Of a stretch of DNA of 15,989 bases, positions 7,354 to 14,279 are shown piece by piece. How positions within the stretch are numbered: position 1 is the first letter of the stretch; every line of letters begins with the position of its first letter. A program made the position numbers and the translations under genes. The stretch is from an uncultured Pseudomonadota bacterium (lineage in GTDB: Bacteria; Pseudomonadota; Alphaproteobacteria; CACZRW01): NCBI GenBank assembly GCA_902783675.1, contig CACZRW010000005.1, positions 1-15,989 on the forward strand, given 5' to 3'. Below the pieces are notes generated by a model. The model did no database searches. It was not told the origin of the DNA and worked only from the letters and a program-made list of their open reading frames with translations.

Positions 7354-8142
7354 TCACAACACATAAGGAGGCTTATGATATCCCTTAGGCGACAAGGTGA
7401 ATATCTCCGCCCCGTTTTCGGTTATGCCGATAGTATGTTCAAACTGAGCCGAAAGCGACCTGTCTCTGGTTACGGCGGTCCAACCGTTATCCAGTATTTT
7501 AGCTTGATATCCGCCGATATTTATCATTGGCTCAATCGTGAATATCATGCCTTTTTTAAGCACCAAACCCTGTCCTCTTTTGCCATAGTGCAACACATTA
7601 GGCTCGGCATGGAAAGTCCGCCCTACTCCGTGCCCGCAAAAATCCCTTACCACGGAATACCTTTGCCCCTCGGCATACTTTTGGATAGCATAACCGATGT
7701 CGCCTAAAGTATTGCCTGGCTTAGCCTCCTCAATTCCCAGCATCATAGCTTCATAAGTAGCCGCCACCAACCTTTTTGCCTTGATAGGGACATTGCCTAT
7801 TTCATACATACGACTGGTATCACCATACCACCCGTCAAGTATCACGGTCACATCGACATTAACGATATCGCCGTTTTCCAGCCTTTTCTCCCCGGGGATG
7901 CCGTGACAAATAACATGATTAACCGAGATGCAAGAACTTTTAGGATAACCCCTATATCCCAAAGTAGCGGGCACTGCCTTATGAGCTACGATAAAATCGT
8001 GGATAAGGTTGTCCAAATCCTCGGTTTTAGCACCCGCCACCATATAAGGGGTAATATAATCCAGAACCTCTGCCGCCAACTTTCCGGCCTTGCGCATAGA
8101 GGCAAAATCAGCTTCGGAATGAATAACTACATCTTCACTCAT
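7354..8142 (-). CDS. map: Methionine aminopeptidase, type I
   Basis: The enzyme removes the initiator methionine from nascent proteins after deformylation. The 262-residue length is normal for the bacterial type I family, and the five metal ligands are all in place: Asp97 (VNVDVTV), Asp108 (GWYGDTSR), His171 (GHGVGRTFH), Glu204 (FTIEPMI) and Glu235 (AQFEHTI), the same numbering as in the E. coli enzyme. His80 (NHVICHGIP) is the conserved substrate-positioning histidine. The N-terminus lacks an SH3-like extension. It lies 4 bases after the LpoB-like gene and 6 bases before radC, so it sits in the middle of the leftward operon. Confidence 0.96.
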   Translation of the reverse strand: MSEDVVIHSEADFASMRKAGKLAAEVLDYITPYMVAGAKTEDLDNLIHDFIVAHKAVPATLGYRGYPKSSCISVNHVICHGIPGEKRLENGDIVNVDVTVILDGWYGDTSRMYEIGNVPIKAKRLVAATYEAMMLGIEEAKPGNTLGDIGYAIQKYAEGQRYSVVRDFCGHGVGRTFHAEPNVLHYGKRGQGLVLKKGMIFTIEPMINIGGYQAKILDNGWTAVTRDRSLSAQFEHTIGITENGAEIFTLSPKGYHKPPYVL

Positions 8143-8146
8143 AGGT

Positions 8147-8641
8147 TTATTCCCAAGCTCCCGTTCCCCGATTAAGCCTTAATATCTCGGACATGACCGA
8201 ATGCTTACCGTTAGATACATTAAGCACATCAAGATTAAAGACCAGCTCTCTGTAATCATAGGTAACATTGACCGGCTTTGCATTTAGGGCGAAAGATGCG
8301 GAAAGCTCAAAATCATAAGGCTTTTCCTTATCGGTGCTTACTATAACTTTATCCATACGACCAAGACGCTTTTCAATTTGCGCTCTGACAACCCCTACAT
8401 CTATATTAGTAAAATCAACTGCCGAAGAAACCTCTCCCACATAGATAACAGGCTTTTTTGCAGCATCTTCCTTTGCGAACATAGGCGCCACGAATTGCGT
8501 AAGCGTCCGCTCTACCATCAAGGAAATATCCCTGACCGTCGGTTGTTGCTCTTCGGCAATTGGCACTATAGCAGGAGTGCCCGCGCACCCGCTTATAACC
8601 ACAAGCACCAGACCGATAACATATTTGCCTAATTTATTCAT
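8147..8641 (-). CDS. Lipoprotein, possibly LpoB-like
   Basis: The 164-residue product has a clear lipoprotein signal: MNKLGK, a hydrophobic run, then ISGC with Cys19 as the lipidated residue. A Pro/Glu-rich linker (about 20-35) leads to a compact domain (about 36-158). The domain order is helix DISLMVERTLTQFV, strand KPVIYVGEVSSAVDFTNID, helix VRAQIEKRLGRMDKVIV, strands YDFELSASF and YRELVFNLDVLNVSNGKHSVMSE. This resembles the LpoB/CsgG-type fold of penicillin-binding-protein activators (KPxIxVGxIxNxTxxxIDT, then an N-terminal-to-strand helix), but similarity is short and I made the call by eye. A VirB7-type role is a less likely alternative suggested only by the VirB8-like neighbour. A good AGGAG ribosome binding site precedes the ATG. 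It follows the VirB8-like gene by 20 bases and map by 4. Confidence 0.6.
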   Translation of the reverse strand: MNKLGKYVIGLVLVVISGCAGTPAIVPIAEEQQPTVRDISLMVERTLTQFVAPMFAKEDAAKKPVIYVGEVSSAVDFTNIDVGVVRAQIEKRLGRMDKVIVSTDKEKPYDFELSASFALNAKPVNVTYDYRELVFNLDVLNVSNGKHSVMSEILRLNRGTGAWE

Positions 8642-8661
8642 TTTTATATTCTCCTAACTAA

Positions 8662-9417
8662 CTATTCTTCAAAAACGAAACGCTCCGCATCTTCGGGAGT
8701 ATCGGGGGCTTTTGTCGTAGCATAGCCCGTGACTCTGAATCCCAAAGGATTTTTCATCTGATCTTCTTTGTTCTGCCCTTGTATATTTGAAACGGCCCTG
8801 ACCGTAGCATACCAAGACTGCACTTCCGGCTTATCTCTGTCGTTATAAGTATCAATGGTCTCGTATCTCACGCGCCAAGTCACATCGCTCAACTTCTTAA
8901 CCCAAAGGATTTTAATTTCCCTGGACATTTCATACTTTTTGACATCGCTCAAGAACCGTTGCAACTCCACCCTGTTAGCGGCAGAGACAGCGGTACTTGA
9001 CATAACATCAATCAAGTTACCCGGACGCATGGATCTGGTCATAACATCAATATCCGGAACAATCGTATTACGCATTCTGACATAATCGGCAACCAGCTTC
9101 TCCATAATAAAGTCCATAGCCTCGACTCTGGCGGTAAAGCGCCCGATAGGCTCAATATCACTGTCGTATTTATTAAGCACCATAAACCGCGGCGTCGTAT
9201 TTACCTGTGGCGGCAAAAGGTAAAGAATAGATGACAGAATCATAGTCGCGCACATGCTGATGACCGAGGCAATAGTCATAATTCTGGCGGTGTGCAGATA
9301 GCGCCTTTCGGGCATTGCGGGTACATGGACCTTTGCCGGATAGGCCCCAAGGAGATCGTTGGACCTTCCCTCGGTCAAGTTCAAAATAAGTTTTAAAAAC
9401 CTAGAAGTACCACCCAT
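8662..9417 (-). CDS. VirB8-like type IV secretion protein
   Basis: VirB8 is a bitopic inner-membrane protein of type IV secretion systems whose periplasmic NTF2-like domain is part of the assembly platform. The 251-residue product fits. It has a cytoplasmic N-terminus (1-45), one transmembrane helix (about 47-68) and a periplasmic domain to the end. That domain has the expected helices (about 93-160), the strand WRVRYETIDTYNDRDKPEVQSWYATVRAV (about 181-209) and the family signature NPLGFRVTGY (223-232). The ATG overlaps the Sel1 stop in TAATG and has an AGAGGT ribosome binding site, so translation is coupled. No virB4, virB9, virB10, virB11 or virD4 gene is in the window. It could be a dispersed component of a system encoded elsewhere, as in Rickettsiales, or a repurposed relative. 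The family call rests on topology and the NPLGF motif. Confidence 0.7.
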   Translation of the reverse strand: MGGTSRFLKLILNLTEGRSNDLLGAYPAKVHVPAMPERRYLHTARIMTIASVISMCATMILSSILYLLPPQVNTTPRFMVLNKYDSDIEPIGRFTARVEAMDFIMEKLVADYVRMRNTIVPDIDVMTRSMRPGNLIDVMSSTAVSAANRVELQRFLSDVKKYEMSREIKILWVKKLSDVTWRVRYETIDTYNDRDKPEVQSWYATVRAVSNIQGQNKEDQMKNPLGFRVTGYATTKAPDTPEDAERFVFEE

Positions 9418-10451
9418 TAACGACCTCTGCCTTTTCCTTTTTTAGCTTTGGATTTTACCTCGGCGCGCTTAATGCTCTTGATATGCTTGATATTAAACCA
9501 AGAAAAAATAAAAATCACCAAGATATTTAACACGATTAAAGGTATTAAAGCGCTTTGCAACAATTCATCAAAATTGATTTTTGAGATTTTATCCAACGAG
9601 ATTTTTTCCAAAGTTAATTCGCTGACATCTCTGTTACCGACACCGTTTTTCCTGCTCCAGTTAAAGGTTTTTCCGGCTTTTATATGATTATAGACTTGCG
9701 CTAACTCATATAAAGCTTTTTCATCTCCCTCACCGCTTCTTCTTAATATCCACACATTATCGGCTTCTTTCTCGGCGTCATCACCGACATTTAAGCTGTC
9801 ATCATCAACATAACCGGTTTTAAAAATCGCCTTTGGAATACCGGCCTTAGCCGCCATTATATAGTATTTTGCGGCCTTTTCACCGTCTGCCCCTGCGAAC
9901 TTTTCATCTTCGTATATCTCGGCGAGCTTCAAAGCCGCATAACCCGAGCCGCCATCGGCCGCCTTTTCAAGCAAAGCCAGCGCTCTATCCATATCTTTGC
10001 TCACCAAGACTCCGTCCGCATAATACCCGCCCAACAAGTATTGAAAGAAAGGCTTGCCGGCATCGGCGGCTTTGGCATAAATGTCAATTGCTTTATCGTT
10101 ATCCTTAGCCGTCCCTATGCCCTCAATATACATACGCCCAAGCATAAATATGCCGCCCGGATTGCCTTTCTTTGCTGCCTTTGCGAAGGAATTAAAGGCA
10201 CCCTCATCGTCCAAGGGTATCCCGCGCCCGTAAAGATACATGACACCCAGCTCAAAATCCGCCCTGGCATCACCTTCATCGGCGGCCTTTTGAAACACTT
10301 TAAACGCCTTTGCAAAATCGCCGTTTTCATAAAGTTCGGAAGCTACATTATAATAATCGCTATCTTTAGCATTGCCGATAAAAGGTAAACCTGCCGCCAC
10401 AAAGCACAAAAGCGCAAATCCGAAAGACCTTTTAAACATTTTCACCATCAT
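9417..10451 (-). CDS. Sel1-repeat protein with signal peptide and C-terminal membrane anchor
   Basis: The 344-residue protein carries about five Sel1-like (SLR) repeats, roughly residues 33-215. Each has the A/G-rich helix pair pattern, for example AFKVFQKAADEGDARADFELGVMYLYGRGI and AIDIYAKAADAGKPFFQYLLGGYYADGV. SLR proteins are alpha-solenoid scaffolds for protein contacts. The N-terminus is a signal peptide ending near GNA (25-28), so the repeats are periplasmic. A single hydrophobic helix at about 301-319 and a strongly basic tail (KRAEVKSKAKKGKGRGR) then place the C-terminus in the cytoplasm, giving a type I membrane protein. The start is uncertain: ATG codons occur at 10451, 10448 and 10439, and the last (MFKRSF) has a GGTGA just upstream. 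Its stop overlaps the VirB8-like start by one base. Confidence 0.8.
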   Translation of the reverse strand: MMVKMFKRSFGFALLCFVAAGLPFIGNAKDSDYYNVASELYENGDFAKAFKVFQKAADEGDARADFELGVMYLYGRGIPLDDEGAFNSFAKAAKKGNPGGIFMLGRMYIEGIGTAKDNDKAIDIYAKAADAGKPFFQYLLGGYYADGVLVSKDMDRALALLEKAADGGSGYAALKLAEIYEDEKFAGADGEKAAKYYIMAAKAGIPKAIFKTGYVDDDSLNVGDDAEKEADNVWILRRSGEGDEKALYELAQVYNHIKAGKTFNWSRKNGVGNRDVSELTLEKISLDKISKINFDELLQSALIPLIVLNILVIFIFSWFNIKHIKSIKRAEVKSKAKKGKGRGR

Positions 10452-10481
10452 GTCACACTCACGCCAAAAACATACTTATTC

Positions 10482-10512
10482 GTATATACCTCATCACCGA
10501 CTCTTTTTCCAG
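10482..10512 (-). promoter_or_regulatory. Possible internal promoter ahead of the Sel1 gene
   Basis: The 63-base gap between elbB and the Sel1 gene holds, on the complement, CTGGAA (10512-10507) and TATATA (10488-10483) with an 18-base spacer, a weak sigma-70-like pair. The -10-like part lies in the 8-base palindrome GTATATAC (10482-10489). It could allow the Sel1/VirB8 part of the block to be expressed apart from elbB. Confidence 0.2.
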
Positions 10513-10514
10513 CA

Positions 10515-11168
10515 CTAAATCAAATCAATTGCCGCTTTTATCGCCTTATCAACGCCCGTAAAAACTTCGCTTACATTTTGCGCCAACATATAGCAGGGAG
10601 TGGTGACAATCTTGTTTACCTTATCCACGGTAATCTCGGTAGCGCTTTTGCTTTCGGCTGTTCCGCCCATTTTGGCAATAGCCTCACCCACCGTTTCATC
10701 ATTGCCGACGGTAACAACACTTCCTTTAAGCACCCTTGCAACCAGCACCGGAGCTATACACAAAGCGACAATAGGTTTGCCGAGTTCATGCGTCTCAAGT
10801 ATAGCTTTTTTAACATCATCATTAACCTCACAATCCACACCTTGATAGGCAAAGGAGCAAAGGTTCTTAATCGCTCCGGCCCCGCCCGGAAAAACCAAAA
10901 TATCAAAATCGGCAGGATTGTATTCCCTAAGGTCCTTTATATTACCTCTGGCAATCCTTGCCGCCTCAAGCATAACCCTGCGTTTCGCCCCCGTAGGAGC
11001 GCCCGTAAGATAATTAACTTCGTCAAAAGTAATATCCGGAGCAAAACATTGATACTCTCCGCCCGCATTGCTTATCGCGAGCAAAGCCGAAACGGACTCG
11101 TGTATTTCGCTTCCGTCTTTCATTCCCGCGCCCGAAAGCACAACGGCAAAAGCAAGCTTTCCTGACAT
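10515..11168 (-). CDS. elbB: ElbB, DJ-1/PfpI-superfamily glyoxalase-like protein
   Basis: ElbB belongs to the DJ-1/PfpI (class I glutamine amidotransferase-like) superfamily; the E. coli protein is annotated as an isoprenoid-biosynthesis-associated glyoxalase, though its physiological role is poorly settled. This product has 217 residues, the same length as E. coli ElbB. Diagnostic segments are LSGAGMKDGSEIHE (11-24, containing the conserved acid Glu21), APTGAKRRVMLEAARIARG, the FPGGAGAIKNL turn (93-103) and the nucleophile elbow ALCIAP with Cys137. The TTPCYM segment near the C-terminus is typical except for Cys192. A strong GGGAGG ribosome binding site lies 5 bases before the ATG. The gene is divergent from the M16 protease and is the first gene of the leftward block. 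Confidence 0.93.
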   Translation of the reverse strand: MSGKLAFAVVLSGAGMKDGSEIHESVSALLAISNAGGEYQCFAPDITFDEVNYLTGAPTGAKRRVMLEAARIARGNIKDLREYNPADFDILVFPGGAGAIKNLCSFAYQGVDCEVNDDVKKAILETHELGKPIVALCIAPVLVARVLKGSVVTVGNDETVGEAIAKMGGTAESKSATEITVDKVNKIVTTPCYMLAQNVSEVFTGVDKAIKAAIDLI

Positions 11169-11259
11169 GCCAACCTCCCTAAAACATTTTTCTTTACTTT
11201 AAGGTTAAAGCATACTAATCAAAACTCAAACAAAAAACAGCAAAAGGAAAAGAAAAAAA
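11169..11259. promoter_or_regulatory. Divergent intergenic region elbB / M16 with inverted repeat
   Basis: This 91-base AT-rich gap must hold the promoters of both the leftward elbB block and the rightward M16 gene, since both start here. It contains a perfect inverted repeat, CTTTAA-GG-TTAAAG, at 11197-11210, placed centrally where a regulator could act on both directions. TACTAA at 11213-11218 is a weak -10-like element for the rightward gene; no convincing -35 accompanies it. The last 40 bases before the M16 start are almost all A with an AAGGA ribosome binding site at 11244-11248. Confidence 0.4.
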
Positions 11260-12534
11260 ATGACAGCAGAAATGAGCTTACTTGCAAACGGTATTCGTGT
11301 TGTGACGGATACCATGAAAGATGTTGAGACCGTATCTTTAGGCATGTGGGTAGACACGGGCTCCCGTAGCGAAACCAAGGAGCTAAACGGCATCTCGCAT
11401 GTTATAGAACATATGGTTAGCAAAGGGACAAAGACACGCACCGCCAAACAAATATCCGAGGAGATTGAAAACATCGGCGGCATCATGAATGCCTATACTT
11501 CCCACGAAGAAACCGCCTATTATGTCAAAGTTTTAAAAGGCGATGTAGAGCTTGCCACCGACATCACCGCCGACATTCTTTTAAACCCGACATTCATATC
11601 CGAGGAGCTGGAAAGAGAAAAAGGCGTAATAATCCAAGAAATAGGCATGCATTACGACGATCCCGAGGACCACGCCTTTAACCTTCTCCAACAACAGGCG
11701 TTTAAGGACCAAGCCATTGGCTGGCCTGTCATAGGCACCGCCGAGAATATCAAAAGCTTTACCAGCACCTCGCTTAAAGAATTCATGAACAAACAATACT
11801 TTGGCTCTCGCATGGTATTTTCCGCCGCCGGTAACATCTCCCACGAAGAAAATGTCAAGCTTATAGAAAAGTACTTCGGCTCCGTTCCCAAAGACGGCGC
11901 GCCTTTACCTACCAACCCCGCCCGATACATCGGCGGAGAGATAAAGCAATCCCGCCCGATTGAACAGGCGCAAATTATCTTGGGTTTTGAGGGCTTAAGC
12001 AGCAAATCCGACGACTACTTCGTTCTGGGCGTGCTCAATACTATCTTGGGCGGTGGCTTGTCCTCTCGCCTTCATCAAGAAATCAGGGAAAAGCGAGGCC
12101 TGGTATACTACACATGCTCATTCAACTACGCCTTTGACGATACGGGACTATTCGGCATATACGCGGGCACAGGCAAAGAAAGCGTCCCCGAACTAATCCC
12201 CGTAGCCATAAATGAAGTAGGTAAAATCACAAAGGAACTTGTAAGCGACGAGGAAATAAACCGCGCCAAAACGCAATTAAAGTCGCACATTTTGATGGCA
12301 AGCGAAAGCACTTCGGCAAGATGCGACAAGAACGCACGCAAGACCTTGCTTTTCGGCAAACCCATTTCCATGGCTGACAGCGTCGCAAAGATTAACGCCG
12401 TCACCAAAGACGATGTTCAAAAGCTGGCGAACAAAATATTTAGAAGCAAGCTCACTCTTTCTACACTGGGAGCAATTGAGAAAACCCCTTCCTATGAAGA
12501 GATTACCGAAGCTTTAAGCGTTGCCCTGGTATAA
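11260..12534 (+). CDS. M16 family zinc protease (mitochondrial processing peptidase-like)
   Basis: This is a 424-residue M16B metallopeptidase of the group that includes the beta subunit of mitochondrial processing peptidase and the Rickettsia homologue. The inverted zinc motif is H47-V-I-E50-H51 in ISHVIEHMVSKGTKTRTA, and the distal zinc-ligand glutamate is Glu127 in VIIQEIGMHYDD. The gap of about 75 residues between them is normal for the family. The second, inactive half has LGGGLSSRLHQEIREKRGLVYY and GIYAGTG, which form the substrate-cradle region. The ATG at 11260 follows AAGGA at 11 bases; a second ATG at 11272 gives MSLLANGIRVV, also family-like. No signal peptide is seen, so it is probably cytoplasmic. 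Substrates in bacteria are unknown. Its last 21 bases overlap the convergent yqgE gene. Confidence 0.92.
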   Translation: MTAEMSLLANGIRVVTDTMKDVETVSLGMWVDTGSRSETKELNGISHVIEHMVSKGTKTRTAKQISEEIENIGGIMNAYTSHEETAYYVKVLKGDVELATDITADILLNPTFISEELEREKGVIIQEIGMHYDDPEDHAFNLLQQQAFKDQAIGWPVIGTAENIKSFTSTSLKEFMNKQYFGSRMVFSAAGNISHEENVKLIEKYFGSVPKDGAPLPTNPARYIGGEIKQSRPIEQAQIILGFEGLSSKSDDYFVLGVLNTILGGGLSSRLHQEIREKRGLVYYTCSFNYAFDDTGLFGIYAGTGKESVPELIPVAINEVGKITKELVSDEEINRAKTQLKSHILMASESTSARCDKNARKTLLFGKPISMADSVAKINAVTKDDVQKLANKIFRSKLTLSTLGAIEKTPSYEEITEALSVALV

Positions 12535-13137
12535 AGTAAGAAAGGACGGATCGACCCCTATTCTCTCCATGGCGGCATTCCACTTTTTCGCAAAGGGCAC
12601 ATTGAAAATCAAATCTTCGTCGGCATCAACCACCAACCAAGAATTGCCTTTCATCTCTTCCTCAAGCTGCCCCGGCTCCCAACTTGCATAACCAAGAGCC
12701 ACCATTGCCGACTTAGGCCCTCGCCCTGCCGCGATTGCGCCCAAGATATCCAAAGTTGAAGTAATGGCTATTCCGTTTTTAATTGAAAGCGTTGAGGACA
12801 AGAAATAATCAGCCGAGTGAATAACAAATCCTCTGGTACTTTCAACAGGTCCGCCGAATATAACATCGGGGCGATATTTTATCTTATCTGGTTCGACTTT
12901 GATATTAAGGTGCGAAACAAACTCATCAAACTTTACCGGCACCAAAGGACGATTTATCACCAGCCCCATAGCCCCTTCTTTAGCGCAAGCGCACAAGAAT
13001 ATCAAAGAGCGATCAAAACGCACATCCTCTATTCCGGGGACTGCCACCAAGCATTTACCCGCCAGCGAAATAGACTCAGTCTTCTGCACATGTCCTTTTT
13101 TATCGGTTCTAATAATTTTACTGCCCTTACCAGCCAT
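12514..13137 (-). CDS. yqgE: YqgE/AlgH family protein (UPF0301)
   Basis: The 207-residue product belongs to the YqgE/AlgH family, a widespread proteobacterial family of unknown biochemical function, named AlgH after a proposed alginate regulator in Pseudomonas. Signatures are LAGKCLVAVPGIEDVRFDRS (25-44), KEGAMGLVINRP (53-64), IFGGPVESTRGFVIHS and ALGYASWEPGQLEEEMKGNSW. I chose the ATG at 13137 because AGAGGA (13145-13150 on the complement) lies 7 bases upstream; a TTG at 13161 would add eight residues that contain this site. The N-terminal 20 residues are basic and polar, slightly longer than usual. It overlaps the M16 gene by 21 bases at the 3' ends and is divergent from ELM1. Confidence 0.92.
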   Translation of the reverse strand: MAGKGSKIIRTDKKGHVQKTESISLAGKCLVAVPGIEDVRFDRSLIFLCACAKEGAMGLVINRPLVPVKFDEFVSHLNIKVEPDKIKYRPDVIFGGPVESTRGFVIHSADYFLSSTLSIKNGIAITSTLDILGAIAAGRGPKSAMVALGYASWEPGQLEEEMKGNSWLVVDADEDLIFNVPFAKKWNAAMERIGVDPSFLTLYQGNA

Positions 13138-13209
13138 AAAAATATCCTCTACCTTTTTCAAAATATGATGTTATAATTTAAACATTATTTGAGTAAGAGT
13201 AAAGGCGAT
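13138..13209. promoter_or_regulatory. Divergent intergenic region yqgE / ELM1
   Basis: This 72-base AT-rich gap lies between two genes that start away from each other, so it should hold both promoters. TATAAT (13172-13177) is a perfect -10 hexamer for the rightward ELM1 gene, which would give a leader of about 26 bases, but I see no good -35 at 16-18 bases. Two ribosome binding sites decide the starts: AGAGGA for yqgE (13145-13150, complement) and AAAGG for ELM1 (13201-13205). Confidence 0.4.
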
Positions 13210-14256
13210 ATGAAAGGAAAACCTGATATATGGGTGTTTGACGACGGCAGAGCGGGAACATTCAATCAAGCGCTCGCAGTTGCCGAAGCTTTGCCTTTCC
13301 CCTTTGTTATCAAAAAGATAGAATACACACCGTTTGCCAAGCTTCCCAACTTTATCAGAGGAAGCGGCAAAATCGGCATATCCGAAAAAACTATAAAAGC
13401 TCTACTAAAAGATAGGGAAAAACTTCCCGACATCATCATTACCGCCGGCAGAAGGTGCGCTCCCTTGGCTCGTCATATCCGCAAGCTTTCGCGAGGGAAA
13501 ACGCAAATAGTCCAAATTATGTATCCCGGGCGCATCGGTCTTTCCGACTTTGCTCTGGTCGTAATTCCCGGACACGATAACCTTGGCATAGCATCAAAAG
13601 AGAATGTCCTTGAGATTACCGGCGCCCCTCACCGCATATCGGAAAAGGTGCTGCGCGATGCCACAAAAAAGTGGCACAAGATTTTTGCAAAATACCCTCG
13701 TCCCATCACCGCGGTTATCGTCGGAGGCTCAACCAAGAACCGCACCTTTACCGATGCCATGGCGCAAGAATTAACCTCCGGCATTAACAAGCTTATAGGC
13801 AGGGAAAGCAAAGAGAGGAAAGGAGAGAAAGGCAAAGGAACAATTCTCTTAACCACTTCTCGCCGCACGGGCACATCTCAAGAAAACATCATCACAGAAA
13901 ATCTTCCCGATGCTAAATACATTTATAAGTGGGGCGACAAAGGCGAAAATCCCTACTTTGGCTTTTTGGCGCTGGCAGACAGAATTGTGGTGACGGGCGA
14001 TTCCGTATCAATGTGCTCGGAGGCTTGCTCGACCTCGGTCCCCGTTTACATTTACGACAACCCCAAACTCATTACCAAAAAGCACCGCCGCTTTTTGGAT
14101 GAGCTATATAGTCAAGGGCGCGCAAGGCCCCTTTCCCTAACTCTTGAACAAGCATCGGAAGAATGCGCTTGCCGGATATTAAACCCCGCCTGTCAGATAG
14201 CAAAAAGGGTTGAAGCTATAGTCCTAAAGCAAAGTGAAGAGGAAAAGGGGAAATAA
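13210..14256 (+). CDS. ELM1/DUF1022 family protein, GT-B-like
   Basis: The 348-residue product belongs to the family named after plant mitochondrial fission protein ELM1, common in alphaproteobacteria and without an established bacterial function. The opening IWVFDDGRAGTFNQALAVAEAL (7-28) is the family signature. PDIIITAGRRCAPLARHI (73-90), VQIMYPGR, VIPGHDN and TAVIVGGSTKN (168-177) follow. The C-terminal half has TTSRRTGTS (215-223) and ENPYFGFLALADRIVVTGDS with SEACSTSVPVYIY (246-282), which looks like the donor-binding half of GT-B glycosyltransferases. ATG 13210 has AAAGG four bases upstream; a TTG at 13189 would add seven residues. A charged insertion at 199-210 is encoded by a purine-rich mirror repeat. 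The gene is 23 bases upstream of a family 2 glycosyltransferase, so a role in envelope glycan synthesis is plausible. Confidence 0.85.
   Translation: MKGKPDIWVFDDGRAGTFNQALAVAEALPFPFVIKKIEYTPFAKLPNFIRGSGKIGISEKTIKALLKDREKLPDIIITAGRRCAPLARHIRKLSRGKTQIVQIMYPGRIGLSDFALVVIPGHDNLGIASKENVLEITGAPHRISEKVLRDATKKWHKIFAKYPRPITAVIVGGSTKNRTFTDAMAQELTSGINKLIGRESKERKGEKGKGTILLTTSRRTGTSQENIITENLPDAKYIYKWGDKGENPYFGFLALADRIVVTGDSVSMCSEACSTSVPVYIYDNPKLITKKHRRFLDELYSQGRARPLSLTLEQASEECACRILNPACQIAKRVEAIVLKQSEEEKGK
13810..13830 (+). repeat. Perfect homopurine mirror repeat
   Basis: All 21 bases are purines and the strand reads identically in both directions: an arm of AAAGAGAGGA, a central A, and the reversed arm AGGAGAGAAA. 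It lies inside the ELM1 gene in frame and encodes KERKGEK. Homopurine mirror repeats are the class of sequence that can form intramolecular triplexes (H-DNA). With single C interruptions the purine-rich stretch extends from about 13801 to 13840. Confidence 0.85.
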
Positions 14257-14279
14257 AGTAAAGAAAGGAAGAAATAATC

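Noticed and set aside
8662..9417. Presence of a complete type IV secretion system
   Set aside because: Only one VirB8-like gene is visible; no ATPase, outer-membrane or pilus component is encoded in the window.
10578..11165. 195-residue open frame antisense to nearly all of elbB
   Set aside because: elbB has a strong ribosome binding site, family length and motifs; the opposite frame has a composition typical of reversed coding sequence and no motif.
13138..13161. TTG start at 13161 for yqgE
   Set aside because: The eight extra residues are encoded by the sequence that contains the AGAGGA ribosome binding site of the ATG at 13137.
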